Positions 30,996-41,503 of a stretch of DNA of 64,000 nt are shown one piece after another. Source of the DNA: Shewanella gelidimarina. Its GTDB lineage: Bacteria; Pseudomonadota; Gammaproteobacteria; Enterobacterales; Shewanellaceae. The stretch covers positions 111,031-175,030 of the forward strand of contig NZ_JAKIKW010000007.1 in the NCBI RefSeq assembly GCF_023283945.1. The letters are read 5' to 3'. Position 1 is the stretch's first letter, and every line of letters begins with the position of its first letter. Both the position numbers and the translations under genes were made by a program. The notes beneath the pieces were generated by a model, which saw only the letters and a list, made by a program, of their open reading frames with translations, did not search any database and was not told the DNA's origin.

Positions 30996-31039
30996 ATTAA
31001 TCTACCTTTAAAATTGACGTCTTACCGTTAATACGGCTG

Positions 31040-31999
31040 TTAGAACCGAACTAAAGCACTTCCCCAGGCAAATCCTGCACCGAAGGCTTCAAGTAAAATC
31101 ATTTGACCACGTTGGATACGCCCATCTCTCACGGCTTCATCTAAGGCAATCGGCACTGACGCAGCAGATGTATTACCATGCTTTGCTAAAGTCAGTACTA
31201 CTTTATCAAGACTCATGTCCAATTTCTTTGCGGTCGCTTTGATAATTCTAAAATTAGCCTGATGTGGCACCAGCCAATCTATATCAGACTTTTCAATATT
31301 ATTTTGACGCAATGTTTCAGTGACAACGTGGGAAAGTTGCGTAACTGCAACCTTAAACACGTCGTTACCTTTCATCGTCATGTACCCCAGTTCTTCTGAG
31401 TCATCCCCTTTACGCGATGGGATAGAACACTTTAACAAATCAGCTTGACGACCATCAGCATAAATATGCGTTGAAATGATACCTGGTTCTGTGGATGCAC
31501 TTAATATTGCTGCGCCGGCACCATCGCCAAATAGAATGATAGTCGAACGGTCTTCAGGTTTACACAAACGAGATAATACATCTGCACCGATAACTAACAC
31601 ATTACGCGCTGCACCCGATTTTACATATTGGTCAGCAACCGACAATGCATAAACAAAACCAGAGCATGCCGCTGCAATATCAAATGCCGGAATAGTATGA
31701 ATGCCAAGCATCGCTTGAATTTCACAAGCCGCGGCGGGGAAAGCATTGCTCGCACTAGTGGTGCCACAAACAATCATATCGATTTCAGTTGCATCAATAC
31801 CGGCCATTTCGATGGCTTTTAATGCAGCTTGATACCCCATCGTCGCAACAGTTTCTTCTGCTGCAGCGATTCGACGCTCTGAAATACCTGTGCGATCAAC
31901 GATCCATTGGTCGGTGGTTTCCACCATTTTTTCTAGATCTTGATTACTGCGCACTTGTACCGGTAGATAACTACCAGTACCGAGAATTTTTGTATGCAT
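31040..31999 (-). CDS. fabH: 3-oxoacyl-ACP synthase III
   Basis: A 319-residue initiating condensing enzyme joining acetyl-CoA and malonyl-ACP. Catalytic Cys in [13 protein letters not shown], His in VPHQANFRI and Asn in [26 protein letters not shown] is the CoA-side motif. It follows plsX by 10 bases. Confidence 0.97.
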   Translation of the reverse strand: MHTKILGTGSYLPVQVRSNQDLEKMVETTDQWIVDRTGISERRIAAAEETVATMGYQAALKAIEMAGIDATEIDMIVCGTTSASNAFPAAACEIQAMLGIHTIPAFDIAAACSGFVYALSVADQYVKSGAARNVLVIGADVLSRLCKPEDRSTIILFGDGAGAAILSASTEPGIISTHIYADGRQADLLKCSIPSRKGDDSEELGYMTMKGNDVFKVAVTQLSHVVTETLRQNNIEKSDIDWLVPHQANFRIIKATAKKLDMSLDKVVLTLAKHGNTSAASVPIALDEAVRDGRIQRGQMILLEAFGAGFAWGSALVRF

Positions 32000-32009
32000 A
32001 AGAAATTTA

Positions 32010-33038
32010 TCAGCTATTAATATCTAAAAGAATCGACTCTAGACGGTCTTCGATCATCTGAGGGAGTCGACGTTGTGCTTCTGTTACTGCCAAGCTTATT
32101 GCTTGTAAAAAAGCAGCTTCATCTGCACACCCATGACTTTTTACTACAATTCCGCGCAATCCTATCAGACTTGCGCCATTGTAGTGGTCGGGGTTCATCT
32201 GATCTAACAAAGAATGAATGCGTGGCGCTATGATTTTGGCGAGAATACGTACAAAAAAACCATCAGACAGGCCTTTTTTCAACTGGTGTATGAGTAGTCT
32301 TGCAATACCTTCCGACGTTTTCAACGTAATATTGCCGACAAAACCATCACACACGATCACATCGACATTACCCGAATAGATCTCATCACCTTCAATAAAA
32401 CCAGTGTAGTTCACTTGAGGAATTTGTTGCAGTAGTTGACCCGCCTGCTGAACCTGGTCATTACCTTTAATCTCTTCAATACCGACGTTGAGCAAGGCTA
32501 CCTTTGGTGAAACCGTTTTATCAACCGTTTCACTCAGCACTGAGCCCATCACCGCAAATTGAAGTAAAGTTTCTGAATCGCAAGATACGTTTGCACCTAA
32601 GTCTAATAAATAAACAGGCGTGTTATTTACCGCAGGTAAACAGGTAACCAGAGCTGGGCGGTCAATGCCGGGCAAAGTCTTAAGCAGTACTTTGGACATC
32701 GCCATTAACGCACCTGTATTACCCGCGCTCAAGCAAGCTTGTGCTTTACCATCACGCACTAATTCTATTGCGAGACGCATAGAGCTTTGCTTACGATTTC
32801 TTAAGGCATGGACAGGTCGATCGGACATAGTAACCACTTCGGTTGTATGTTTAATCTCAATACGATTTTTAACTGCTGCTTCAGCAGATACAAGATATTT
32901 GTCTATCTGGACTTGATCGCCCACGAGTATGACTTTTAAGAGGGGGTTTAAGCGAAGTGCCTGCAAAGTTGCAGGCACTGTGATGCGGGGACCAAAGTCG
33001 CCCCCCATCGCATCTAACGCAAGCGTCAGATTTGTCAT
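32010..33038 (-). CDS. plsX: Phosphate acyltransferase PlsX
   Basis: A 342-residue enzyme making acyl-phosphate from acyl-ACP for phospholipid synthesis. DAMGGDFGP at the N-terminus, [17 protein letters not shown] and KTSEGIA in the middle are family marks. Located between rpmF and fabH as in E. coli. Its start is 14 bases after the rpmF stop. Confidence 0.96.
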   Translation of the reverse strand: MTNLTLALDAMGGDFGPRITVPATLQALRLNPLLKVILVGDQVQIDKYLVSAEAAVKNRIEIKHTTEVVTMSDRPVHALRNRKQSSMRLAIELVRDGKAQACLSAGNTGALMAMSKVLLKTLPGIDRPALVTCLPAVNNTPVYLLDLGANVSCDSETLLQFAVMGSVLSETVDKTVSPKVALLNVGIEEIKGNDQVQQAGQLLQQIPQVNYTGFIEGDEIYSGNVDVIVCDGFVGNITLKTSEGIARLLIHQLKKGLSDGFFVRILAKIIAPRIHSLLDQMNPDHYNGASLIGLRGIVVKSHGCADEAAFLQAISLAVTEAQRRLPQMIEDRLESILLDINS

Positions 33039-33052
33039 CAGGGTCTCAACAA

Positions 33053-33223
33053 TTACTTGTTGATAACCTTTTGACCACGGTAAAAACCATCCGCAGTCAC
33101 ATTGTGACGAAGGTGTAGTTCACCACTCGTTGAATCCACAGACAATTGAGGCGTGCTCAATGAATCATGTGAACGACGCATTCCGCGCTTTGAACGAGAT
33201 TTTTTGTTCTTTTGTACAGCCAT
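33053..33223 (-). CDS. rpmF: 50S ribosomal protein L32
   Basis: A 56-residue basic protein starting [20 protein letters not shown] and ending RGQKVINK. It is the gammaproteobacterial L32 without the zinc-binding Cys. The start has AGGAGACTGGTCCC upstream. It lies between yceD and plsX in the conserved yceD-rpmF-plsX order; the short length hides it from simple gene finders. Confidence 0.96.
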   Translation of the reverse strand: MAVQKNKKSRSKRGMRRSHDSLSTPQLSVDSTSGELHLRHNVTADGFYRGQKVINK

Positions 33224-33240
33224 GGGACCAGTCTCCTAGA

Positions 33241-33765
33241 TTACTTGCTCTTCAGTTTTTCTAACACTGCAAACGGATTTGGACGCTCCTCTTGAGCGGG
33301 TTCGATCTCGCCTACAACTACGTCTTGTTTACCTTGATGACAATCTTCATTCTCATGCATGGCAATCAAAGGCATAGCGATTATCAATTCATCTTCGATC
33401 AATTGATGTAGACGCACTTCGCCAATTTCATTGCACTCAATAGGCTCATACACATCCGGGAGCTCATCGATTTCAGCTTGAGTCTTACAAAGACCAAAAC
33501 TAAACTCGACCGTAACCTCAGTGGTAAATAGTGTCATACAACGTTGACAATCCAGAGTGAGCTCCGTCACAGCCTTCCCGTTAAGGTAGACTATCCCCTG
33601 TATATCTACGCCACATTCAAGCGACACTGCCACATCAGAACAGTCGCCGGCACATAATTCATTTAATCGCTTTAACTGCTTACCGGGCACCAAACCTTCA
33701 TACGAAAGCTGGCTAGCGGAAGCGCGAACGGGATCAATTGAAACCGGTATCTTTACTGTTTGCAT
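33241..33765 (-). CDS. yceD: YceD (DUF177) 23S rRNA accumulation protein
   Basis: A 174-residue acidic protein. LDCQRCMTLF with its CxxC and the C-terminal RPNPFAVLEKLKSK are clear family marks (E. coli: LECQRCGKPF and PNPFAVLASLK). YceD affects 23S rRNA precursor accumulation. First gene of the yceD-rpmF-plsX-fab series. MQTVKIPVSIDPVRAS aligns with the E. coli start; no ribosome site is visible and a promoter ends only about 9 bases upstream. Confidence 0.94.
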   Translation of the reverse strand: MQTVKIPVSIDPVRASASQLSYEGLVPGKQLKRLNELCAGDCSDVAVSLECGVDIQGIVYLNGKAVTELTLDCQRCMTLFTTEVTVEFSFGLCKTQAEIDELPDVYEPIECNEIGEVRLHQLIEDELIIAMPLIAMHENEDCHQGKQDVVVGEIEPAQEERPNPFAVLEKLKSK

Positions 33766-33774
33766 AAGGCGCGC

Positions 33775-33802
33775 ATTTTAGGTGAATTTTAGCAGAAGTC
33801 AA
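33775..33802 (-). promoter_or_regulatory. Promoter of the yceD-rpmF-plsX-fab series
   Basis: Minus strand TTGACT (33802-33797), 16-base spacer, TAAAAT (33780-33775). It would start RNA within a few bases of the yceD ATG, giving an almost leaderless mRNA. Confidence 0.55.
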
Positions 33803-34147
33803 CACCCTTATTCTTCCAAGGTGATTAACCGCCGATGGATTCAGCTAAGTGAGTTGTTAGGTAACCGCATTGTACAAGAAACCCAAGGCGCATGACATTA
33901 AATTTCAGTGGTAAATGCGTTTAAGTGTTCGTAAATCCATCGAAGGCGCAAATTTTGTGATAACCACGTAACTATCGAGGTATTTTCGCATCGAATTAAT
34001 ACCCATCCGGCTAAGCATTAGGCCCGTTTGATGCCGTTTGTTATCCCCCGACTTGAATAAACGGCAAGTAAAATAGACGCACGACTCGCAACGTTAGCTA
34101 TTAGCACTGGGTAATGAAAATAAACACTGGGTACAAAACCTTTTGCG
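33803..34147. other. Intergenic region upstream of yceD
   Basis: About 345 bases with short broken frames only. I see no repeat or structured RNA that I can support. Confidence 0.45.
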
Positions 34148-34354
34148 CTAACCAATCTTAGCCTGACTTATCGTCGAGCCAGCCCTTGATACCCAACTCA
34201 CGATAGTATGATCAAGCATTGCTATCCCTTCTCTCGCCACCGCGCCCAATACCATGGCAAATAGAATGGTGGGATAAAACGGTCGACTCACGTCACCACT
34301 TAAGTGCACCACAACGCTGAGCATAATTAGAATCGCGACCCATAGCTTAAACAT
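34148..34354 (-). CDS. Small membrane protein, unknown
   Basis: A 68-residue protein beginning MFKLWVAILIMLSVVVHLSG, one or two membrane segments (about 3-20 and 27-45), then an amphipathic end. I use the ATG at 34354 because CTTGGAGATAAAT is a good ribosome site; the frame is open further up but has no such site. I do not recognise a family. It lies between divergent yceD and maf-type genes. Confidence 0.5.
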   Translation of the reverse strand: MFKLWVAILIMLSVVVHLSGDVSRPFYPTILFAMVLGAVAREGIAMLDHTIVSWVSRAGSTISQAKIG

Positions 34355-34616
34355 ATTTATCTCCAAGTGAATGTCTTCTGTGGCTGCATGGTATTCACTA
34401 ACACCTGTATAACGGCTGAACATTACCTGTTGACATCAATTTACCCTATCAATAGATATTATTACGTAAAATCGAAGTAAGGCCATCATCCATTGATGTC
34501 GTCTTGTTAATGATAAAAAAGGCGATGAGTACAATAATGACTTGCTAATGCCATTCATCTTTAGCGAAAATACTTATCTATAAAAATATCTCGATTGCCA
34601 ACTCTAAGGTTAAACC

Positions 34617-35198
34617 ATGTCAAAAGCGCTTATATTGGCTTCCACATCTCCATTTCGAAAGCAACTCCTAGACAAGCTCAACTTACCCTTCAGCTGCTGT
34701 TCTCCTGAAGTCGATGAAACACCTTTAGATAACGAATCCCCAAAAGACTTAGTTCTTAGGCTATCCAAGCTTAAAGCGGCGGCAGGCGCAGCCCAATATA
34801 CCAAGGGTGTCGTAATTGGTTCTGATCAAGTAGCAGTCATCAATAATCAAATTATTGGCAAACCTCTTAATCGTGAAACCGCAATAGAACAACTGTCACA
34901 ATCGAGCGGTCAGTCCATTACCTTCTATACAGGACTTGCACTACACGATGTAGAAAGCGGTCAGGTTGAAGCTATCGTTGAACCCTTCATTGTCCACTTT
35001 AGGACGCTCACTCATAAAGCCATTAGCCGCTATGTCGACATTGAACAACCTTTTTATTGTGCAGGTAGCTTTAAATGTGAAGGTTTAGGTATTGCACTAT
35101 TTGAACGCTTAGAAGGTAAGGACCCCAATACATTGATCGGGCTTCCGTTAATCTCTCTCATCGATTTATTGCACCAACAAGGGATAGATGTGTTGTAA
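34617..35198 (+). CDS. Maf-family nucleotide pyrophosphatase (YceF type)
   Basis: A 193-residue Maf protein. [15 protein letters not shown] is the phosphate-binding N-terminal motif; the VIGSDQV Asp and the [13 protein letters not shown] and [13 protein letters not shown] stretches follow. Maf proteins hydrolyse modified nucleoside triphosphates; E. coli YceF prefers m7GTP. The YceF subgroup is chosen because of the neighbouring yceD and the SFKCEGLG motif. Start [12 protein letters not shown]. Confidence 0.9.
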   Translation: MSKALILASTSPFRKQLLDKLNLPFSCCSPEVDETPLDNESPKDLVLRLSKLKAAAGAAQYTKGVVIGSDQVAVINNQIIGKPLNRETAIEQLSQSSGQSITFYTGLALHDVESGQVEAIVEPFIVHFRTLTHKAISRYVDIEQPFYCAGSFKCEGLGIALFERLEGKDPNTLIGLPLISLIDLLHQQGIDVL

Positions 35199-35973
35199 AT
35201 GACCATGTCTGCCGAGACAAAATGAATATGATAAAAGTAGGCACAAGGCTAAGCCGTATCCACAGGAGTGAGCCTACATCTCTTATGAGGATAAGCTGAC
35301 TCATGTTCAACAGAATGGGATACGGATGAATGAGGTCTGATGCGCCTGAGAGTGGTTTATTACCATATAGCAGAAGTTTTAGCGTTTATCCCACTTTTAT
35401 CAATGTTCACCACAAGCTCTATTCTGATTTAACAGAAATACAGCAAGCCAAAAATATCGAAGACTTAGCTATCATGGCCGTCTTGCAGCCATATCTAATA
35501 CCCATAGCATTCTGTATCGGTTCATTCAGTGGGAATTCAGCGCTGAAGGCAAGTCGGGAACTTAAAGCTAATCGTTATTCTCGGCTCTGGCATCCTTCAC
35601 TCTACCTTCTGCATCTGACCTTCCCTGTAAGGGGAGAAGCGTCTGATGTTGTATGAAAAAATGAACCATTCAATCGTATACCAAGAGTTCCCGCCCTAGC
35701 TGGCGGCGCTTAAGCATTCCACAGCAATAGATGCAATAAGCTACTCGACCTCGAAGAGGTAAAACAGAACAATGACAATGATGCTCATAACGCGAGGGAG
35801 TGAATATGGAATAAAGTCGTCAAAAGCATGCAAGCTGCAGCAATTGAGACCGATATAATGACAAGGATGGACAATGACGAGTCACCAATCTGGATTGACG
35901 AGACCGCGGCACTGTCATCCTACGAGTGTTAACGCTGCTTAGCGTTAAGCCCGAAAGCAAACCTATAAATGAC
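35199..35973. other. Orphan region with structured-RNA-like segment, possible decayed element
   Basis: About 775 bases between two convergent core genes, with no recognised product. Near the left end are complementary blocks GTAGGC (35237-35242) with GCCTAC (35272-35277), CCGTATCC (35254-35261) with GGATACGG (35318-35325), and a small hairpin CTTAT-GAGG-ATAAG (35282-35295). The first two pairings would cross, as in a pseudoknot. A 108-codon rightward frame (35330-35656) is not convincing as protein. On the right, a short frame begins at ATG 35829 and a GCGTTAA hairpin lies near 35928-35950. It may be a remnant of a group II intron or another mobile element, but I cannot show this. Confidence 0.35.
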
Positions 35974-36624
35974 TTATAACACGCTCAATAGCGCTAACGG
36001 CGTAGCGATAATGGCTTTGGGCTTAGCTACAATCAGTTTATCGTGGCTATGAGCGCCGTAGCTAACGCCTACCGCATCAATGCCAGCGTTATTTGCCATG
36101 TTCAAATCATGCAAAGAGTCACCGACCATCACCGCACGTTCAGGCGCAACATTAAGCTCTTTTAACAACTCGAGTAGCATATCAGGATTAGGCTTACTTT
36201 TTGATTCATCAGCGCAGCGGCTAGATTCAAAATGATGACCCAAACCTGTTTCGGCTAAAACGCGATTTAAACCATTTCTCCCCTTGCCTGTCGCCACGGC
36301 CATACGATAGTTTCTCGCAGATAGCTGCTTTAGTAACGTTTCGCTATCCTCAAACAATGGGCTTGGTGTGGTGTTTAGCGTTAAGTAATGCTCTTTATAC
36401 GAGGCTATCATTGGCTCAAAGTTAGCTTGCTCCAACAATGGATAAAGTGTCTTAAGCGCTTCATCCATAGATAAACCAATAATATCACGAATGGCGTTTT
36501 CGCTCGGCTTAACTAAAGATAGAGAATCAGCCATCTGTTGCATACAGGTCACAATTTTACTGATGGAATCCATTAAGGTTCCATCCCAATCAAAAATGAC
36601 GAGTTCGTATGACTTCATGTTCAT
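35974..36624 (-). CDS. HAD-family phosphatase (phosphoglycolate-phosphatase-like)
   Basis: A 216-residue HAD hydrolase. Motif I FDWDGTLMDS (about 10-19) has both Asp, motif II is VATGKGR, the motif III Lys is in SKPNPDMLLE, and motif IV is MVGDSLHDLNMA. A helical cap follows motif I (about 18-85). It overlaps rluC by 4 bases (ATGA), the usual neighbour in Shewanella-type genomes. Physiological substrate unknown. Confidence 0.88.
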   Translation of the reverse strand: MNMKSYELVIFDWDGTLMDSISKIVTCMQQMADSLSLVKPSENAIRDIIGLSMDEALKTLYPLLEQANFEPMIASYKEHYLTLNTTPSPLFEDSETLLKQLSARNYRMAVATGKGRNGLNRVLAETGLGHHFESSRCADESKSKPNPDMLLELLKELNVAPERAVMVGDSLHDLNMANNAGIDAVGVSYGAHSHDKLIVAKPKAIIATPLALLSVL

Positions 36625-37580
36625 GCTTTTTTAAGCTTGGCTAACGTTGATTCTAGAACAGGATCCATTGGCGCTTTCACTTCCATCATCTCTTCAGTGT
36701 CAGGATGAATAAATCTAAGCTGAGCGGCGTGTAAAAAGAGTCTATTCAATCCGTGGACACGCATCGAATCATCAAATTTCTGTTCGCTGTACTTTTCATC
36801 ACACGCTATAGGGTGACCCGCATATTGGCAATGCACACGAATTTGATGAGTTCGCCCCGTGATAGGACTTGCTTGAACAAGCGTTGCATCACTATAACGT
36901 TGCATGATCTTAAAGCGGGTTTCACACTCTTTACCCTCTTTATTGACTCTAACGATGCGCTCACCAGATTTAAGCGTTAGTTTTAATAAAGGTGCTTTGA
37001 CTGCCTTATCATGCTTCTGCCACTCACCTCTAACAAGCGCTAGGTAATCTTTTTGCATCTTCTTAGATCTAAGTTGATCATGTAGATGTTTTAGCGCACT
37101 GCGTTTCTTGGCAATGAGCAACAGGCCTGAAGTGTCTTTATCTAAGCGATGAACCAGTTCTAAAAACTTCTGCTGAGTGCGTAACGAACGCATTGCTTCA
37201 ATAACACCAAAATCAACACCACTGCCACCATGCACTGCGATACCCGATGGTTTATTCAGTACTATAATAAACTTATCTTCGTAGATAATACGGTCTTCTA
37301 ACTGCGAGACCTTGGTTAATTTAGCTGACGGCCCAGGACGTTCACTCGAATCAGAGACACGCATAGGCGGGATACGCACGATATCTCCATCTTGTAATTT
37401 GTACTCAGGTTTAATACGTTTCTTATTAACCCTGACCTCCCCTTTACGTACAATCCGATAGATCATACTTTTAGGAACGCCTTTCAATTTAGTTAACAAA
37501 TAATTATCGATACGCTGTCCGGTATGGTCTTCATCGATGGTAACCATTCGAACTTCTACTTTAGGAGATGGAGTATTCAT
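36621..37580 (-). CDS. rluC: 23S rRNA pseudouridine synthase RluC
   Basis: A 319-residue enzyme that makes pseudouridines 955, 2504 and 2580 in E. coli 23S rRNA. It has an N-terminal S4 RNA-binding domain (about 18-75, MIYRIVRKGEVRVNKKR) and a catalytic core with Asp in HRLDKDTSGLLLIAK; GRTHQIRVH is near the end. It is divergent from rne, as in E. coli, which supports RluC over RluD. Confidence 0.95.
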   Translation of the reverse strand: MNTPSPKVEVRMVTIDEDHTGQRIDNYLLTKLKGVPKSMIYRIVRKGEVRVNKKRIKPEYKLQDGDIVRIPPMRVSDSSERPGPSAKLTKVSQLEDRIIYEDKFIIVLNKPSGIAVHGGSGVDFGVIEAMRSLRTQQKFLELVHRLDKDTSGLLLIAKKRSALKHLHDQLRSKKMQKDYLALVRGEWQKHDKAVKAPLLKLTLKSGERIVRVNKEGKECETRFKIMQRYSDATLVQASPITGRTHQIRVHCQYAGHPIACDEKYSEQKFDDSMRVHGLNRLFLHAAQLRFIHPDTEEMMEVKAPMDPVLESTLAKLKKA

Positions 37581-38084
37581 GCTGCGCCGCTATGTGTTTC
37601 GTTGTGCATATTGTACAACAAGTGAAAAGAATTGTGCCTTTTCAATTGCTGATTTTATCTATTATTGCTATATTTCTCTCGCTAACGGGGATAACCAGTG
37701 GATAAAGTGTTCACAAATCCCCCATGCATCACGTTAAAGCATGAGACTAAAAATGTTTACGGTTTGATAGTAAATAATTGATTTACAGGTCGTTGTATCA
37801 ATCAAAAGGTCAATAAATGGACCTTCACGACTAAATCAAAACGTAATCCCAACTTACAACTGGTTTCTCTGCTTTAAACGCCCCAATTTCGAAGAATAAT
37901 TTTAACTCGTCGTCAGACGTTACCATTTCGAATTGGCATTACCGGAAAGTATTTAAGAATTTATGGGGTTGGTTGACGTTTTACAACGAATTCCTTGTTT
38001 TTGTAAACATTAAAAAATAAGCCATAAATAGGATGCGACACGCAGAGAATGCGTCTAACAGCAATGCGCACCTTGCCTAGAGAC
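37581..38084. other. Long rluC-rne divergent intergenic region
   Basis: About 500 AT-rich bases. No convincing gene. E. coli rne also has a long upstream region with several promoters. TTGACG near 37973 may be a -35 box, but I see no matching -10. Confidence 0.45.
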
Positions 38085-38176
38085 CGACCGTGAGGTCCTG
38101 TTTTTTAATCCTAGGCCCGTAATGCAGTGAAATAAGTATCGTTTGATGACCTTTATTAAAGAAGAATTAAATCATC
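38085..38176 (+). promoter_or_regulatory. Candidate rne mRNA leader with autoregulatory hairpins
   Basis: GACC-GACCGTGA-GGTC with the outer CCTAG/CTAGG pairing, and a TTTTTT run between, directly upstream of the rne ribosome site. RNase E is known to control its own mRNA through hairpins in the leader (rne5 element). Matching this exact fold is inference. Confidence 0.45.
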
Positions 38177-41100
38177 ATGAAACGGATGTTAATCAATGCA
38201 ACTCAATCTGAAGAGTTGCGCGTAGCCCTAGTTGATGGGCAACAATTATACGATCTAGATATTGAAAGCCCAGGTCACGAACAAAAGAAATCAAATATCT
38301 ATAAAGGGACGATCACTCGAGTAGAGCCGTCTTTAGAAGCTGCTTTTGTTGACTATGGTGCCGACCGCCATGGCTTTCTCCCTTTAAAAGAGATCGCACG
38401 CGAATATTTTCCAAAAGGTTACTCTTTCCAAGGACGTCCTAACATTAAGGAAGTCATAAAAGAAGGCCAAGAAGTTATTATTCAAATTGATAAAGAGGAG
38501 CGTGGCAACAAAGGCGCTGCACTCACAACTTTTATCAGTCTTGCGGGTTCTTATCTTGTATTAATGCCAAATAATCCACGTGCTGGCGGTATTTCTCGTC
38601 GTATTGAGGGTGACGAACGTACTGAGTTAAAAGCGGCACTTTCTGAGCTTGATATTCCACAAGGTATGGGCCTCATCGTTCGTACTGCGGGCGTAGGAAA
38701 AGAGCCAACTGAATTGAAGTGGGACCTAAAAGTTCTACAACATCACTGGGCTGCAATTAAAGAATCGGCTGAAAGTGCGCCGGCTCCTTTCTTAATCCAC
38801 CAAGAAAGCAACGTGATTGTTCGTGCTATCCGCGACTATTTACGTCGTGACGTTGGTGAGATCCTAATCGATCACCCACGTATTTATGAAGAAGCTAAAG
38901 AGCACGTTTCGTTAGTACGTCCTGACTTTGTTGAGCGTATTAAGCGTTATGATGCTGAAGTGCCGCTATTTACGCATTTCCAAATCGAAACCCAAATTGA
39001 ATCGGCCTTCCAACGTGAAGTTCGCTTACCCTCTGGTGGTTCGATTGTTATCGACCCAACAGAAGCACTAACCTCTATTGATATTAACTCTGCCCGTGCC
39101 ACTAAGGGCGGCGATATTGAAGAGACAGCGCTAAACACTAACCTAGAAGCGGCCGACGAAATTGCACGTCAATTACGTCTACGTGATTTAGGTGGTTTAG
39201 TGGTTATCGATTTCATCGATATGACCCCAGTTCGCAATCAACGTGAAGTTGAAAAGCGTATGCAAGATGCTGTTCATCATGACCGAGCACGCGTCCAATT
39301 AGGCCGTATATCACGCTTTGGTTTGATGGAGATGTCACGCCAACGTTTGCGCCCTTCTCTAGAAGAGTCAGCAGCTCACCTTTGTCCACGTTGTCATGGA
39401 CAAGGCACCGTTCGCGGGACTGAGTCACTTGCCCTTTCAATTTTGCGTTTGATGGAAGAAGAAGCCATCAAAGAAAACACATCGCAAATTGAAGCAATTG
39501 TTCCTGTTGATGTTGCTGCGTTCCTATTGAACGAAAAGCGTAAAGCAATTCGTATCACCGAAGAACGTCACAATGTTGAAGTGTATGTGATCCCAGATCC
39601 AAACATGACCACACCTGATTATCGCGTTGTACGTCATCGTAAAGATGACCAAATCAGCGAATCTAGCTATAAATTGCTTGAGCAAGAAGAAGCTAAGCTT
39701 TACGAGCCTCGTAAACTTGAAAGAGCTGCGCCACCACAGCCAGCATTGAAAGGTTTCTCAACGCCACAAATAGCAGCGCCTACACCAGCAGAAGCTAAAC
39801 CCGCACCAGTGAAACCAGCTGAGCCCGGTTTATTTGCTAAAATTGCAGCCGCTATCGGCTCACTTTTTAGTAGCAGTGAAGAAGTAAAGGTTGAACCTAA
39901 GCAGCAAGATAAATCAAGCCGCACTGGTCAAGCACGTAACAATAATCGTCGCAATAGCAATAACCGTCGCAACGACCCTCGCCGCAACCGCAATGAAGGT
40001 CGTAGTGACAGTGAGCAAGGTAAAGATACGCGTACTAAGAGCAATCGCAGTGACGCTAATGAAAACCAAGCAAAAGTGCAAGAAGAGACTAAACGTCCAC
40101 AACGTAGCGAAAAGCCACGTAAGGCCGTAGAAACAACTAGCACCGAAACTGTCGAGCCTAAGCAAGAAGCTGCACGTGAGCGTCGTCAACGTCGTAACAT
40201 GCGCCGTAAAGTTCGCGTCAGTAACGAGCAAGAAGAAACTAAAGCAGTGGTAGCTCAAGCTGAAGAGCCTGTTCAAACACAAGCTGTTGCAGATGATAAG
40301 CCCGCTCGTCCTAAGCGTCAGCCTCGTAAGCCAAGAGCTAAAGTTGAAACAGTAGAAAATACTGAAGCAACTGATGACGCTGTTGCAGTAGTGGCTAACG
40401 TTGAAGTCGCAAATGTTGTTGAAACCAACACAGCGACAGATACAACGCCTATGACTGAAGTTGTTTCAACACCGATTGAATCAGCTGAGTCAGTTGCCAT
40501 TGATCAAGCTGAAGATGCAACGGCAACAGATGATAAATCACGTGAGCCTCGAGAAGGTCAGCGTAGAAGCCGTCGTAGTCCTCGTCACCTTCGTGCCGCT
40601 GGCCAACGTCGTCGTCGCGATGAAGATGAAAACACCTCTGAGACTCCAGCATTTACACCAAATGACATGGTCGAAGTTGAAACGCCAGCTCAAGCTTATG
40701 AAACTCACGAAGAAGCACCTGTTGCTAAAGTTAATGAGCCTAAAGTTGAAGCTGCTCCTGTTGAAGTCTACGTTAAAGCCGAAACAGTAAAAGCTGAGCC
40801 TGTTGCAGTTGAAGCCGAAGCTGTAAAAGCTGAAGCTAAACCTGTTGAAGCTAAAGCTAACTCAGTAGCAAGTTCATCAGCGATGAATACATCACCGGCT
40901 TACAAGCCTGCGACTGAAGTTAAAGCTCCTGCTCCTGCAGCTAACGTGGTTGAAGCACCTGTTGTTGCTAAGCCTGCACCAGCGGTTACGGCAGAAGTAA
41001 AACAAGAGTCTAGCCCAGTTGTAACGGCTGAGCCTGTTAAAACAGCTATTGCAGTAAAACCTGTAGAAGCGGTTAGCTCAAAGGCTGTATCTGCACCAAT

Positions 41101-41374
41101 GGCAAAACCAGTAGCCATTAAGCCTACTGAAAGTAAAGCTGTTGAAGTCGAAGCGGTTGCACAGCCTGCGGTAACTGAAGCAAAGCCTGTTGCTAAAGCT
41201 AAGCCAGCAAGTCGTTTTGGTTCAATGGTTATGTCTGATACGACAAAGCCCGTTGTTAACGTTAGAGAGAACATAGAGACCCCAGCTGGTCGCCAATATG
41301 AAACCTCTGAACAAAATGATGAAGTAAAATCAAGAGTTTCAAACAGTGCTAACTCGGATATGACTCGCACCTAA
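38177..41374 (+). CDS. rne: Ribonuclease E
   Basis: A 1065-residue endoribonuclease, like E. coli RNase E (1061 aa). [18 protein letters not shown] starts the catalytic half. S1 domain about 35-125, 5' sensor and RNase H-like parts follow, DNase I-like catalytic Asp residues in [10 protein letters not shown] and VVIDFIDM. The CPRCHGQG zinc link (Cys near 404 and 407) joins dimers. The second half (about 525-1065) is disordered: Arg-rich patches ([13 protein letters not shown]), then long Ala/Glu/Pro/Val repeats such as [19 protein letters not shown]. This part serves as degradosome scaffold in relatives. It starts MKRMLIN after AAAGAAG. Confidence 0.97.
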   Translation: MKRMLINATQSEELRVALVDGQQLYDLDIESPGHEQKKSNIYKGTITRVEPSLEAAFVDYGADRHGFLPLKEIAREYFPKGYSFQGRPNIKEVIKEGQEVIIQIDKEERGNKGAALTTFISLAGSYLVLMPNNPRAGGISRRIEGDERTELKAALSELDIPQGMGLIVRTAGVGKEPTELKWDLKVLQHHWAAIKESAESAPAPFLIHQESNVIVRAIRDYLRRDVGEILIDHPRIYEEAKEHVSLVRPDFVERIKRYDAEVPLFTHFQIETQIESAFQREVRLPSGGSIVIDPTEALTSIDINSARATKGGDIEETALNTNLEAADEIARQLRLRDLGGLVVIDFIDMTPVRNQREVEKRMQDAVHHDRARVQLGRISRFGLMEMSRQRLRPSLEESAAHLCPRCHGQGTVRGTESLALSILRLMEEEAIKENTSQIEAIVPVDVAAFLLNEKRKAIRITEERHNVEVYVIPDPNMTTPDYRVVRHRKDDQISESSYKLLEQEEAKLYEPRKLERAAPPQPALKGFSTPQIAAPTPAEAKPAPVKPAEPGLFAKIAAAIGSLFSSSEEVKVEPKQQDKSSRTGQARNNNRRNSNNRRNDPRRNRNEGRSDSEQGKDTRTKSNRSDANENQAKVQEETKRPQRSEKPRKAVETTSTETVEPKQEAARERRQRRNMRRKVRVSNEQEETKAVVAQAEEPVQTQAVADDKPARPKRQPRKPRAKVETVENTEATDDAVAVVANVEVANVVETNTATDTTPMTEVVSTPIESAESVAIDQAEDATATDDKSREPREGQRRSRRSPRHLRAAGQRRRRDEDENTSETPAFTPNDMVEVETPAQAYETHEEAPVAKVNEPKVEAAPVEVYVKAETVKAEPVAVEAEAVKAEAKPVEAKANSVASSSAMNTSPAYKPATEVKAPAPAANVVEAPVVAKPAPAVTAEVKQESSPVVTAEPVKTAIAVKPVEAVSSKAVSAPMAKPVAIKPTESKAVEVEAVAQPAVTEAKPVAKAKPASRFGSMVMSDTTKPVVNVRENIETPAGRQYETSEQNDEVKSRVSNSANSDMTRT

Positions 41375-41394
41375 TCTAGATTTAGACTCGCGAC

Positions 41395-41426
41395 AAAAAA
41401 GCCATGCTGAAGAGCATGGCTTTTTT
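41395..41426 (+). terminator. Terminator after rne
   Basis: AAAAAAGCCATGCT-GAAG-AGCATGGCTTTTTT, strong and symmetric. Confidence 0.92.
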
Positions 41427-41503
41427 ATTTTAAAACAACGTGAATTTTGATAGTATTCGCGCCCAGACTTATTCCTATTCAACAAACTGTTAACAGAGGT
41501 TAA

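Noticed and set aside
35330..35656. 108-codon rightward frame between maf and HAD genes
   Set aside because: Unusual composition, no ribosome site, no recognisable domain; described as part of an orphan region instead of a gene.
40700..41200. Repeats in the rne C-terminal coding region that could look like a repeat array
   Set aside because: They encode degenerate Ala-Val-Glu-Lys-Pro protein repeats in frame and have no unique spacers, so not a CRISPR array.
39914..41370. Leftward frames of 122 and 156 codons opposite the rne C-terminal region
   Set aside because: They mirror the repetitive Ala/Glu/Arg-rich half of RNase E; low-complexity shadows.
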